Source of the DNA: JAFGBH01 sp964430915
Lineage (GTDB): Bacteria; Desulfobacterota; Syntrophia; Syntrophales; UBA2210
Direction: 5' to 3'
Length of the DNA stretch: 40,223 nt
NCBI GenBank assembly: GCA_964430915.1
Contig: CAYSHT010000003.1
Location: 1 to 40,223, forward strand
Part shown: positions 8,216-17,061 of the stretch, piece by piece
Position numbering within the stretch: the first letter of the stretch is position 1
Layout of the letters: the number at the start of each line of letters is the position of its first letter
Position numbers and translations under genes: made by a program
Notes under the pieces: model-generated
Databases searched by the model: none
Told to the model about the DNA's origin: nothing
The model's input: only the letters and a program-made list of their open reading frames with translations

Positions 8216-8476
8216 CTATCCCTCGTTTTCCAGATATTTTGCAGCGGCTACGCACCCTATAAAATTGAGAAGGGCATATACCATACTAATATCGATAAAC
8301 ATCTCCACCCTGTTATAGAAGAATCCAAATATGATCAGGATGACCAATGTCTTGGTTCCAATTGCAGAAATGGCCGCTATCCTGTTAAATACACCCGGCC
8401 CGAATACGACCCGATAGAGCACAAGAAAAACGAGCAGGCAGAGGGCAAGTGCAATGGCAGTCAAAAAAGTGTTCAT
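8216..8476 (-). CDS. mrpF: Na+/H+ antiporter subunit F (MrpF/MnhF)
   Basis: An 86-residue protein with three helices. The motif VLYRVVFGPGVFNRIAAISA followed by FFYNRVEMFIDISMVYALLNFIG matches MrpF: the R-x-x-x-GP-x-x-x-DR-like segment and the helix-3 Asp-x-x-x-x-Y-A-L pattern. In the first motif Asn replaces the usual Asp before Arg. ATG 8476 is chosen since GAGG is seven bases upstream; a TTG at 8488 is less likely. The subunit sits in the membrane arm and is followed two bases later by mrpG. Confidence 0.93.
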   Translation of the reverse strand: MNTFLTAIALALCLLVFLVLYRVVFGPGVFNRIAAISAIGTKTLVILIIFGFFYNRVEMFIDISMVYALLNFIGCVAAAKYLENEG

Positions 8477-8509
8477 AGAAAACCTCAAATATTAGTGTAA
8501 TAAAAAACC

Positions 8510-8974
8510 TTAATCCCTTTCTTCTTCGTCCTCGGGTAAAACACCTCCGGTCGATATATCAAAGAAGATGGAAAACATCACTGCCATAACGGCAAACCCC
8601 ACGCCAAGCTCCACACCGAGAATTCCAAGTGATCGGGCATGTGCGGGATCGACGTTGAGGAGTTTATATAATACACTGTAATCAAGAAAATTACCGAGGA
8701 GGATCAGGCAGAGAAATCCGATTCCCGAATATATCAGGACACCAATACTACTGAATAAGACGGCGATGTTTTCGGAAAACTTTCTATTCACCTCTGCGTA
8801 CCCATGGGTAATGAAAAGGAGTACCATGCTTGCCCCCAGTATTACACCGCCCTGAAAACCGCCGCCGGGGCTGTAATGACCATGCATGATTACATAGAGG
8901 GCATAAAGTTGAATAAATGGCACGAGGACCCGTGCGATCGTTCTTATAATTATGTCTTCACCACGAATTATCAC
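8510..8974 (-). CDS. mrpB: Na+/H+ antiporter subunit B (MrpB/MnhB)
   Basis: A 154-residue protein with four helices of the MnhB family. Diagnostic segments are RTIARVLVPFIQLYALYVIM, HGHYSPGGGFQGGVILGAS and GILGVELGVGFAVMAVMFSIF, ending with an acidic tail (PEDEEERD). The start is GTG 8974 with AGGGA nine bases upstream. It follows mrpE by 15 bases. In many Mrp operons MrpB carries the MbhE-like domain at its N-terminus or on MrpA. Here that domain is a separate gene farther downstream, so this is the bare MnhB core. Confidence 0.93.
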   Translation of the reverse strand: MIIRGEDIIIRTIARVLVPFIQLYALYVIMHGHYSPGGGFQGGVILGASMVLLFITHGYAEVNRKFSENIAVLFSSIGVLIYSGIGFLCLILLGNFLDYSVLYKLLNVDPAHARSLGILGVELGVGFAVMAVMFSIFFDISTGGVLPEDEEERD

Positions 8975-8989
8975 TATATATGTCCCTTC

Positions 8990-9703
8990 TTACCTGAACT
9001 CGGCAAATATCCTTGCCACATCAAGGACGTCCTGAATATAGATATGATCGGCCTCCATAAAGACATGCGCGATCCTGTCTTCCATCTCTCCCGTGTTGAG
9101 ATCATCGGCCAGTTTTTCCGAAAGGGCATGTACTACAAACTCACCCTCTTCTATATCAATGGTAATGGTACCCGGGGTAAGAGTGATCGAGTTTGCCAGT
9201 GTCACCCAGGAGATATCGCTTTCCAGCTTCGTCTTAAATCTCATTATCTTGGGACTTATCGGCATCTTCGGTGACAGTGCAAGGTAGGCAACATGGAAAT
9301 TTGCAATTACAATCTGATAGATATGCCAGGGGAGATAAGCGAAAAACCTCTGAACAATCACCCTCATATCACCAACACGTACATTGGCAAATAACAAATC
9401 ATGTCCTATTAAGGCGACAACAAATGAACAAATGACACCCAGCGAGAGGTGGAAGGTGTCGAACTTTCCTGAGAGAAGCGCCCAGAAAGCAAAGAGCAAG
9501 AGAAACGTGACGGCGAAGTTCTGAAGGCCTGATTTCTTTTTCTGTGCCCCCATTAAAACTGCCTGAATCTTTTTTTCTTCCATCCATCTCGTATCGGATG
9601 TGAGCTTTGTGGCCGTATTGAGAAGCTCTACTGCCTGCCCCCTGGCCTTTTCCAGAATTCGAAAGGCATCATCTGCAGCCTGAACTAAAAGGGTTACTTC
9701 CAT
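8990..9703 (-). CDS. mrpE: Na+/H+ antiporter subunit E (MrpE/MnhE) with N-terminal extension
   Basis: A 237-residue protein. Residues from about 62 onward are MrpE: helices FAVTFLLLFAFWALLSGKFD and LGVICSFVVALIGHDLLF, then QIVIANFHVAYLALSPKMP and TLANSITLTPGTITIDIEEG. The last is the strongly conserved N-S-I-T-L-T-P-G-T motif. The first 60 residues are an extra polar, helix-prone segment (AADDAFRILEKARGQAVELL) not found in the usual 160-residue protein. A Met at residue 43 is an alternative start, but ATG 9703 lies five bases after the stress-protein stop and fits the operon spacing. Confidence 0.92.
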   Translation of the reverse strand: MEVTLLVQAADDAFRILEKARGQAVELLNTATKLTSDTRWMEEKKIQAVLMGAQKKKSGLQNFAVTFLLLFAFWALLSGKFDTFHLSLGVICSFVVALIGHDLLFANVRVGDMRVIVQRFFAYLPWHIYQIVIANFHVAYLALSPKMPISPKIMRFKTKLESDISWVTLANSITLTPGTITIDIEEGEFVVHALSEKLADDLNTGEMEDRIAHVFMEADHIYIQDVLDVARIFAEFR

Positions 9704-9708
9704 ATCAC

Positions 9709-10461
9709 TTAATTCCTGTCATAGGTTTTCGGTATTAGAAAAACCGGAATATCAGATTTCTCGGCAACTTCGTATTTAATACCTCTTTGAAACAATCGCT
9801 TTAGGAGAGACTTTTCAACGGGAGCCCCGAGAATAATTATAGTTCCCTTGTAGTCTTTTGCCGCCGTCAAAATCTCTTCTCCCGTTTTCCCCGCATATAT
9901 ATGAAACTCGGCATCAATCCCTTTATCGAGACATGTCTTCCTCGTCTGGCCAAGCCTGACCTTGAGATCACGCATACCCTTCACTGTCAACTTGTCGTTA
10001 ATTACATGAATCATATCAAGCTCGCCAATTAGTTCCTTAAAATCAAGGGCAAACGTTAATGCCAGATCGGAGTAGGGCGTCCAGTCTGTTGCAATGATCA
10101 CATGCTCAAATAGGTCCTTTTCCTCTCTGCTCCGATTCATAAGGAGCACTGGTATGGGAGACTTGGCGATCAAATTGCTGACGGATTTCTCATCACCATT
10201 CACATCGACTACAATGAGCGCCGCAGCCTCTTCTCCTGCGGCCTTGATGATAGCATCGGCAGAGAGGTCGCTGGTCTTTCTTATAACATAGTCAATGTCA
10301 ATACTTGACATGGCACTGTCCCACCCATCGGAATCGAAGGGAAGAAAAAATACTGTTTTCTTATACCTCTCTTTTTGAAGCGGTACGCACCTCTTAAAGA
10401 CAGCTAACGATGCATCTCTATCCTTAAGATCGGTAACGTACAGTAACGTATCTACTCCCAT
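9709..10461 (-). CDS. Universal stress protein, tandem UspA domains (first degenerate)
   Basis: A 250-residue cytoplasmic protein of two Usp folds. The first half (1 to about 115) keeps strands such as LLYVTD and AALIVVDVNG but lacks the ATP-binding glycine motif. The second half (about 118-246) begins EHVIIATDWTPYSDLAL and ends GTIIILGAPVEKSLLKRLFQRGIKYEV, where the G-2x-G-9x-G(S/T) motif is also altered. It may therefore not bind ATP. It sits between another Usp gene (21 bases upstream) and mrpE (5 bases downstream) in the same operon, suggesting a regulatory or sensing role for the antiporter. That role is inference. Confidence 0.87.
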   Translation of the reverse strand: MGVDTLLYVTDLKDRDASLAVFKRCVPLQKERYKKTVFFLPFDSDGWDSAMSSIDIDYVIRKTSDLSADAIIKAAGEEAAALIVVDVNGDEKSVSNLIAKSPIPVLLMNRSREEKDLFEHVIIATDWTPYSDLALTFALDFKELIGELDMIHVINDKLTVKGMRDLKVRLGQTRKTCLDKGIDAEFHIYAGKTGEEILTAAKDYKGTIIILGAPVEKSLLKRLFQRGIKYEVAEKSDIPVFLIPKTYDRN

Positions 10462-10482
10462 TTACCGAATACTCCTCGATAT

Positions 10483-11373
10483 TTAGTTGATTTCTGGCTT
10501 AATGTTCGCAGGAACCAATAAGGTTGGAAATGCTGAATATTTAGCTAATTTTTTGGCAACATTTCCCATAAATATCTCTTTCAAACCACTCTTTCCTGTT
10601 GCACCGGCAACTATCATCGTAGCTTCCCGTTCCTGAGCTGCCTTTTCTATCTCTACACAGGTATCACCGATATAGAGATGAGAATCCGCTTCCATGCCTT
10701 CCCTTCGAAAGATGTCGCATATTTCATCAAGCCTTTGTCTGTTTTTCTTTCGCGTCGCCTGGATATCCATCGCCGATGCACCCTTTATGTCTTTTTCACT
10801 GGCGACGTTAATTACCACAACTTCCTTTATAATATCCTTAAATTTAATCAGATAATTTACTGCCCTTTCGCTTGCAGGCGACCAATCCATTGCCAGGATG
10901 GGCCTCTCGAAGGGTCTTTCATTAATCTTCCCCGAGGGCAACATATACTTATATACGAGAACGGGGGTTGAGGTTCTTTTCAGGATATCAACAGTCTCCG
11001 AACCCGCATACAACTCCTCCACCTTTCCCTTCTTGTGATGTCCCGTGACAATCAAATCAACGTCTTCCTCCTCTGCCGTTGAAATGATCTTGGGAAGGGG
11101 GTTCCCCACAACGATATAGGCACCGACTTCCATTCCCTGTTCGAAGAGGCTCTCCGCCCAGTCGATGAAGCGGATATTGGCAATTTCTCTCAGTTTTGTC
11201 TCTTCATCTTTCAGATACCCCTTGCCGCGATGCATCGCTACTTTATCTCTCTCTATCACATGGAGAAATACTACATGATTAAACCCGGATTTTCTTAAAT
11301 CCATCAGTGACTGCAACGCATCAAACCAGAGCTCTTCAAATTGAGTAACGAAGAGCAATTTTCTTTCCTTCAT
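10483..11373 (-). CDS. Universal stress protein, tandem UspA domains
   Basis: A 296-residue protein of two Usp domains (about 1-143 and 155-290). Both ATP-loop motifs are recognisable: TGHHKKGKVEELYAGSET in the first and AGATGKSGLKEIFMGNVAKK in the second, each fitting G-2x-G-9x-G followed by a small polar residue. Nucleotide binding is therefore likely. ATG 11373 has a GGGTGAG site just upstream. A palindromic repeat (11387-11437) separates it from the response regulator gene. Double-domain Usp genes beside Na+/H+ antiporters suggest coupling of energy or ion stress to transport, but no direct role is shown. Confidence 0.92.
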   Translation of the reverse strand: MKERKLLFVTQFEELWFDALQSLMDLRKSGFNHVVFLHVIERDKVAMHRGKGYLKDEETKLREIANIRFIDWAESLFEQGMEVGAYIVVGNPLPKIISTAEEEDVDLIVTGHHKKGKVEELYAGSETVDILKRTSTPVLVYKYMLPSGKINERPFERPILAMDWSPASERAVNYLIKFKDIIKEVVVINVASEKDIKGASAMDIQATRKKNRQRLDEICDIFRREGMEADSHLYIGDTCVEIEKAAQEREATMIVAGATGKSGLKEIFMGNVAKKLAKYSAFPTLLVPANIKPEIN

Positions 11374-11386
11374 ATTCTCACCCGTT

Positions 11387-11437
11387 TATTGAAGCTCCCC
11401 GCCACACGTTGCGGGGCATCTTCGACTGTTGAGAAAG
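11387..11437. repeat. Palindromic repeat, family A copy 1
   Basis: The segment starts TTGAAGCTCCCCGC, forms a hairpin (CCCCGC 11397-11402 with GCGGGG 11411-11416) and ends CTTCGACTGTTGAGAAAGA. It is clearly related to copy 2 at 11868-11915, on the other side of the response regulator gene. It lacks a T tract, so it is not an ordinary terminator. Confidence 0.7.
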
Positions 11438-11446
11438 ATTTCCAAT

Positions 11447-11839
11447 CTATCCTATAAGATTCTTTATCGTTTCGGCCAGTTCATCGGGCTCAACCGGTTT
11501 TTCGATGTATAAATCAGGTTCCGGAACCGGCTGATCACCAAACTCCGTCAAGGCCTCCTGTGAGCGAAGGAAGGTTCTCTTCGCTATACCGGAAAGTATA
11601 ATTACGGGAGTATTTTTCAATGATTCTTCGGCCTTGAGTTCCCTATACATCCTGATTCCACTCTGTTTTGGCATGAGAACATCAAGAATTACCAGATCGG
11701 GCTTTTCCGTTCTGGCCAGGTCAAGACCCACTTCCCCGTTTCTTGCGATTAAAGGGATATAATTATTCTCCTCCAATACCGTTTTAACAAACGATATAAT
11801 ATCAGGATCATCATCGACGGTAAGTACCTTTTTTGACAT
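11447..11839 (-). CDS. Single-domain response regulator (CheY-like receiver)
   Basis: A 130-residue receiver domain with no output domain. Acidic pocket residues are in VDDDPD (9-13), the phospho-acceptor is Asp53 in LVILDVLMP, the conserved Thr/Ser position is in VIILSGIAK and the Lys is in IEKPVEP. An insert (FLRSQEALTEFGDQPVPEPD) follows the fourth strand. I use ATG 11839 because a strong AAAGGAGG lies upstream; the longer frame to 11986 would run through a repeat. It lies between a sensor kinase and Usp genes and probably carries phosphate from one of the two kinases to an unknown target by protein contact. Confidence 0.93.
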   Translation of the reverse strand: MSKKVLTVDDDPDIISFVKTVLEENNYIPLIARNGEVGLDLARTEKPDLVILDVLMPKQSGIRMYRELKAEESLKNTPVIILSGIAKRTFLRSQEALTEFGDQPVPEPDLYIEKPVEPDELAETIKNLIG

Positions 11840-11867
11840 TACAGATCCTCCTTTATGGTGTTTATAG

Positions 11868-11915
11868 CATTGAAGCTCCCCGCAACAAATTGCGGGGAAT
11901 CTCCGATTGTTAAGG
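11868..11915. repeat. Palindromic repeat, family A copy 2
   Basis: It contains TTGAAGCTCCCCGCAA, loop CAAA and TTGCGGGG, an 8-base-pair stem (11878-11885 with 11890-11897), then AATCTCCGATTGTTAAGGAAA. The outer sequence matches copy 1 in the same orientation, so the two are direct repeats about 480 bases apart. Confidence 0.7.
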
Positions 11916-11943
11916 AAAATGCTTGTTTTTTTATTCTCGCTAA

Positions 11944-11963
11944 CCCCGCCGCAGAAAGCGGGG
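11944..11963. repeat. Short GC hairpin related to family A
   Basis: CCCCGC (11944-11949) and GCGGGG (11958-11963) can pair around an 8-base loop. It shares only the core of the family A repeats and lies in the 161-base gap between the kinase and regulator genes, where I see no gene. Confidence 0.5.
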
Positions 11964-12000
11964 ATTGCGCTCGCTTCCCAATTCAAACGCGCTATACTAT

Positions 12001-13527
12001 TTACTCTAACGATTTTCTGTAGGGAAGCATCATGGCAAAGGTCGATCCCTCCCCCGGTTTCGAATCAACCGATATTGTCCCTCCATGTTCATGAACAAGC
12101 TTATGGATTACCAGAAGCCCCAGGCCCGTTCCTTTTCCGCCTTTCGTGCTGAAAAATGCGGTGAAGAGTTTCCTTTTCACTTCATCGGTCATTCCGCAAC
12201 CATTATCAGATACTTCATATCTGATCATGTTTTCCTTTTCTTCAAGAACCGTTCTCACCGTGACCGTGTGCTCTTTCTCCATATTCATATCATATACACA
12301 TGCATCAACGGCATTGGAAACGAGATTTAACAATGTTCGGTGAATCACATTTGAATCCATTGAGACTTCTTTGATTGAGCTTTCGAAGTCCCGTACTATT
12401 CCGATTCGGTTCTTGCTCGCCTCCAGCTCCATTAACTCGCAGACATCTTCAGCTATATCGTTGGGCGAGCAGCTCACATATTCCGGCTCTCGTTCCTTGG
12501 AGTATGAGAGCAAATCCTGAACCAGAGAAGATATACGTCCGACATTCCTCTCGACCATATCCCAACCGGCTTTTAGCTTATCAGCATCACCCTTGTCAAG
12601 ACCAACATTGACTATATAGGTACCACCTTTGAGACCGGTAAGAATGTTTTTTATATAATGCGCAAGTCGTGCGACGGTCTGCCCAATTGCAGCCAGTCTT
12701 TCAGAGTTAACCAGCTCCTGCTGCAGGCGCTTGATTTCTCTTAAATCCTGAAAAAACCCGACACTGCCGATAACCGTATCGCCTTCGCTGAGGAGTGTTC
12801 CGGAAAATCGCGTGGGAACATTAACTCCATCTTTTCCTACAATCGTAACTTCCTTCCATCCCCATCCCTTCTTGTTCCTGCTCCGCCGAAATCCCTTAGT
12901 AAATTCGTTTGCAATCTCTTTGGGATACAATTGATCGAGGGACATCTTTCTGACCACTTCCAGCCTCGAATAACCAAAAATATTTTCTGCGCCGGGATTG
13001 AATGTAATAATCTCCCCCGTTTCATCGGTTGCGACGATTCCGTCATTGGAGCTCCGTATCAGTTTGTCCTGAAAGTCAGATTTTCTTTTGACCTCCCCTA
13101 TGGCAATCTGGCACATGTTTTCCAGATCTGTTGTGTATGCATTCAGTTTCGATCGTATGGATATCTTTTCTTTTGCGCGGTCAATCGCAATCTGTAAAGC
13201 CTCGTCCCTGACCGGCTTATTGATAAAATCAGAAGCCCCGTAGCGCAGTGATTCTATCGCAGAGTCCATATCACCATGGCCCGTAATAACGATCACCTCC
13301 GCATCGGGATTAATTTTCTTTGCCCTTTGCATCACCTCAATCCCGTCCATTACCGGCATTTTGAGATCCGTAAGGACAATATCGGGCAATTCTTCCTGGA
13401 ATAGACGCAGTCCCTCCTCGCCACTCAGGGCGGTCAGAACTTCATACCCATCGCTTCTGAGCGACATGGAAAGTACCTTTAGGATATCCTCTTCATCATC
13501 GATCAGCAGGAGTTTTGTGGTATTCAT
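12001..13527 (-). CDS. Hybrid REC-PAS-histidine kinase
   Basis: A 508-residue cytoplasmic signalling protein. Residues 1-120 form a receiver domain with DDEED and phospho-acceptor Asp54 (VLTDLKMP). A coiled linker leads to a PAS domain at about 155-270 (DGIVATDETGEIITFNPGAE). A kinase core follows with the H-box RLAHYIKNILTGLKGG at about 290, N-box LLNLVSNAVDA and G-boxes DNGCGM and GKGTGLGL. No transmembrane segment is seen. With REC at the N-terminus it could receive phosphate from the large membrane kinase 63 bases upstream and pass signal to the downstream single-domain regulator. Such a relay is inferred from order only. Confidence 0.93.
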   Translation of the reverse strand: MNTTKLLLIDDEEDILKVLSMSLRSDGYEVLTALSGEEGLRLFQEELPDIVLTDLKMPVMDGIEVMQRAKKINPDAEVIVITGHGDMDSAIESLRYGASDFINKPVRDEALQIAIDRAKEKISIRSKLNAYTTDLENMCQIAIGEVKRKSDFQDKLIRSSNDGIVATDETGEIITFNPGAENIFGYSRLEVVRKMSLDQLYPKEIANEFTKGFRRSRNKKGWGWKEVTIVGKDGVNVPTRFSGTLLSEGDTVIGSVGFFQDLREIKRLQQELVNSERLAAIGQTVARLAHYIKNILTGLKGGTYIVNVGLDKGDADKLKAGWDMVERNVGRISSLVQDLLSYSKEREPEYVSCSPNDIAEDVCELMELEASKNRIGIVRDFESSIKEVSMDSNVIHRTLLNLVSNAVDACVYDMNMEKEHTVTVRTVLEEKENMIRYEVSDNGCGMTDEVKRKLFTAFFSTKGGKGTGLGLLVIHKLVHEHGGTISVDSKPGEGSTFAMMLPYRKSLE

Positions 13528-13590
13528 ATCCAGTACCGTTCGGCTTACAAATAAACGTTCTTTTCTATTTTTCCTTCATAAAACGTTTCA

Positions 13591-16500
13591 TCAGCTGCTC
13601 ACTGAGGGAAAGGTTAATGTAAACGTTGTGCCCGAGTCAACCGTGCTTTCTACCTCTATAGTACCATCATAGTCTTTAATAATACCATAACTTATGGTAA
13701 TGCCAAGCCCAGTCCCCTTTCCCACCTCTTTTGTTGTAAAAAAAGGTTCAAATATCTTCTCTCGCAACTCTTTGGGAATCCCCGCTCCATTGTCAATGAC
13801 CTTGATCACGACCCGACCATTATCTGAAAATGACTCGATTCTCAGCACCTTTTGCCAGTCTGAATCGCTCTGCATGGCTTCCCTCTCATCGAGTGCATCT
13901 CGCGCATTCATCACCAGATTGATAAAAACCTGTTCCAATCTGTTATGGTCAGCCAGGATGGAGGGAAGACCATCGGCGAGCCCCAATTCTACTTTTATTC
14001 CGTGAACCCTCAGTTGCTGACCAAGGAGCTTAAACACATCTAAGATCGGAGTATTGACATTCAATCGATCCCCACTCACCTCCGATTTTCTCACAAAATC
14101 CTTCATATGTTTTATTGTAAGAGCCGCTCTCTGGACATTTTTTTCAATCTCTTCGGCAACTGAGTAAAGGTCGTCCTCTTCAATTTTATCGCCCTTCTTC
14201 AGCGTCTTTGTAATAAAATCGGAACAGACCTGCATGACATTCAGCGGCTGGCTTATTTCATGAGCGATACCCGAGGCCATTGTTCCGAGCGTAGCCATCT
14301 TGCTCGCCTGAATAAGTTGCGTCTCCTTTTCCACATGCTCCGTGATATTGGGTGTGTTGACGATCAGACGATCTTTCCCCATGAACTTGACGGGGCTTAT
14401 GTTAATGTCGACAAAAAACGACGTTCCATCCTTTTTCTTGTGCAATTTCTTCGAACAGGTCAGTGATTGGTTAGGCTTTATTAATTTTTCGAGGGCTTCA
14501 AGCACGTCCTTGTCTATCTGGTATTGAAGCTCTATAAACGACTTATTGAGAAACTCTTCTCTTGTATAGCCATAACATTCGACTGCTGTTGCGTTCACGT
14601 CAATTATCTGTAGTGTCTCTTTGTCAGCAATAATAATAGGATTGGGATCTGAATCGAACATCGTACGGTATTTTTCCTCAGACAGTCTCAATTCGTCATA
14701 GGATGCCTCGAGTTCCTTTGTTTTTTCCTTGACCTTCAACTCCAGACTTTGACCAAACCTCTTGGCCTCATAATGGAGTCGTGCATTTTCTATCTCGAGG
14801 GCAACATGGTTTGTGATTATAGCAAGGAGGTTTTTATCCTCCTTGGAAAAACGGTCAGACGTGTGACTCGATATTCGCGCCACTCCGAATACGACGGCTT
14901 CAGAGGCAAGTGGAATGTAGGCCGCAGATTTCAACCCCTCTTTCGACACAAACTCTTCGTAGGGCGCATTGTCACTTGTTACATCTTCAAAAAATATTAT
15001 CTCGTTTTTTTTCGCCACTTCCTCGATAAGATAATCGGCTCCCACACCTGATCCCTTCTGGTACATCGGGTCCTGGTATCCGAATGCATAGGTAGTCTGA
15101 AATCTGTTTTCCTTGTCCTTGAGATAAACCGACAGGCTGTCTATATCGAAATTATCGAATATTTCCCTTCCCGCAGCACGAATTCTCTCGTCAGGATCCA
15201 TCGTTGCGCTCAGGGCCGTCGTAATATCCCACAATATTGAAAGCTGGCGAAGGTGCCTTTCCCTCTCGGCATGCAGAAGCTTGGAGTCGGTCCTGTCCCA
15301 GAGCGTTTCGATAGCACCGATGATTTCACCTTCGGGACCCTTGATGGGAGCAGCCGTAAAATAAAGCCATCTTCCCCCTTCCCCGATATGGGAAAAAAAG
15401 CTCTCCGCCTCATACGCTCCCTCTATGAAGGGGGATTTGCGTCCCTTCTTTCCGTAATATTTTTTTATCTCCCTTTCCTTCACATCATCGACGATCAGAT
15501 CCGCCATTATCGGCTTTTCACCGTCATAAAATGCCTTCCAGTGTTTTTTGGTCCCGATAAAATCGCTCGCCTTGTAACCTGTGAGTCTTTCAAGAGACAT
15601 GTTCCAATGGGTCACATTATGTTCTTTGTTGATAACGAATGTGGGGATTGTGCTCCCCTGAACAATTTGCAGGAGCGTCCTCTCCCTCTCCTGGAATTCC
15701 TTCGTCATTGTTTCCAGATGCCGCGCTCTTTCCTTGGCAATGACCCTATACTGTCGAGATATTCCCCGTGCCAAAAGTGCCGATATTAATAAAAGGAGGA
15801 TGACGGAAGCAACAAGAATGATGATGACCGTCTCTATCCACGACTCGACTTCCCTTTGAACGTCCTGAAAGGTAGTGGCCATAAGGGAGCTTAATTTATC
15901 GACATCAACCCCCATCCCTACCCAGCCGAAACCGGAAGGTGCCGGATAGCCTTCACCATAAAATTTGATCGGCGCATAGGCGACAAATTTCGCATGGCCA
16001 CCGAACTTGTAGGTCATGACCCCGGATTTTCCCTCTGAGGCGAGGCGCTCGATTTCCGGCATACCGCTATCCATGAATCCGAGAAGATTGAGATTCAGAA
16101 CCTCTTCTCCCCTCCCGATCAAGTCCACTGCCCTGTCCTCTGTAAGCGGCGGCACAGGACTTCCGTCACGATAGAGACCGACTATATGATAGTCAAAGGG
16201 ATGAGATATTACGAATCCCCGGTTGTCCACAATGTAGGCATAGTTACCTACCGAGGCATCCACATGTGCCTCGTACCCGGGTTCGGTAGGAATAATATGA
16301 TCGGTAAATTCTGCGATATGCCTCGCATCAATAGCAAGCGTGATAATACCGGAGAATGTGCCATTCTCAAAAAGGGGGGTGGCCATACGTAGTATCCCCT
16401 CGAAAGCCTTTCCTTCTTCAAAATCTCCCTTATTAATATACCACCCTGTTATGGGAGAAATGTAGATCGTTCCCTTTTCGAGCTTTTCTGTCCTTGTAAA

Positions 16501-17025
16501 ATAGTCCTCAGATTTATAGGTGGTATTTTTAGGATTGCTTACATTTCTTAAGTCAGATTTTTTTACAAAATTTCCCCCCTCAATTTTCACCGTCTCCATC
16601 CCGTTTCGGTCGATGAGCGACATTTCCTTGTAAATGGGGGCCATTTTCCTGACGAATTTTCCATTTTCCCTCGTCCAGATGTAGCTTTTCGTTCTTCGCA
16701 CAAAATCTTCATAATTGGGACCTGTCTGCGGGATAATAGACGCGATGAGAAGATCGTTTTTTCTCTCCTCGAGAAACTTCGCTACCTCATAGGCAGTATG
16801 AACGGTTCGTATCCGGATCTTGTTCTGGTATTCCTCATCAAGGACTGCCGAGGCATGTTTTCTTGTTGTTTCACCTACTTCGAATATGCCGGTGTAAATG
16901 AGGATAATAAAGAGTGAAAGGGGAATGATTATAAGGAGAAAGAAAATCCTCGCCATGTCAAATAATCTGGCCATGGCGTGTACACGTTTATCCTTTTTTA
17001 TTTCAGACATTTCGCCACTCAGCAT
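13591..17025 (-). CDS. Membrane sensor histidine kinase (dCache-PAS-GAF-PAS-HisKA)
   Basis: A 1144-residue sensor. A first transmembrane helix (about 24-46) and a second (about 395-420) bracket a periplasmic double-Cache-like sensor domain containing the segments YISPITGWYINKGDFEEGK and YAYIVDNRGFVISHP. Then come a PAS domain (about 455-575, IVQGSTIPTFVINKEHNVTHWN), a GAF domain (about 610-750), a second PAS (about 790-905), a HisKA domain with H-box GIAHEISQPLNVMQ (His near 922) and a HATPase with DNGAGIP and GKGTGLGIT. It probably senses a small ligand outside the inner membrane. The start could also be ATG 17010. Its position between antiporter genes suggests it regulates them. Confidence 0.93.
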   Translation of the reverse strand: MLSGEMSEIKKDKRVHAMARLFDMARIFFLLIIIPLSLFIILIYTGIFEVGETTRKHASAVLDEEYQNKIRIRTVHTAYEVAKFLEERKNDLLIASIIPQTGPNYEDFVRRTKSYIWTRENGKFVRKMAPIYKEMSLIDRNGMETVKIEGGNFVKKSDLRNVSNPKNTTYKSEDYFTRTEKLEKGTIYISPITGWYINKGDFEEGKAFEGILRMATPLFENGTFSGIITLAIDARHIAEFTDHIIPTEPGYEAHVDASVGNYAYIVDNRGFVISHPFDYHIVGLYRDGSPVPPLTEDRAVDLIGRGEEVLNLNLLGFMDSGMPEIERLASEGKSGVMTYKFGGHAKFVAYAPIKFYGEGYPAPSGFGWVGMGVDVDKLSSLMATTFQDVQREVESWIETVIIILVASVILLLLISALLARGISRQYRVIAKERARHLETMTKEFQERERTLLQIVQGSTIPTFVINKEHNVTHWNMSLERLTGYKASDFIGTKKHWKAFYDGEKPIMADLIVDDVKEREIKKYYGKKGRKSPFIEGAYEAESFFSHIGEGGRWLYFTAAPIKGPEGEIIGAIETLWDRTDSKLLHAERERHLRQLSILWDITTALSATMDPDERIRAAGREIFDNFDIDSLSVYLKDKENRFQTTYAFGYQDPMYQKGSGVGADYLIEEVAKKNEIIFFEDVTSDNAPYEEFVSKEGLKSAAYIPLASEAVVFGVARISSHTSDRFSKEDKNLLAIITNHVALEIENARLHYEAKRFGQSLELKVKEKTKELEASYDELRLSEEKYRTMFDSDPNPIIIADKETLQIIDVNATAVECYGYTREEFLNKSFIELQYQIDKDVLEALEKLIKPNQSLTCSKKLHKKKDGTSFFVDINISPVKFMGKDRLIVNTPNITEHVEKETQLIQASKMATLGTMASGIAHEISQPLNVMQVCSDFITKTLKKGDKIEEDDLYSVAEEIEKNVQRAALTIKHMKDFVRKSEVSGDRLNVNTPILDVFKLLGQQLRVHGIKVELGLADGLPSILADHNRLEQVFINLVMNARDALDEREAMQSDSDWQKVLRIESFSDNGRVVIKVIDNGAGIPKELREKIFEPFFTTKEVGKGTGLGITISYGIIKDYDGTIEVESTVDSGTTFTLTFPSVSS

Positions 17026-17061
17026 TAATTAAAAACCTGTACATCATACCTCAGCAATAAA

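Noticed and set aside
11447..11986. Longer start for the response regulator
   Set aside because: The extra 49 residues translate a palindromic repeat and precede a strong ribosome site at the internal ATG 11839.
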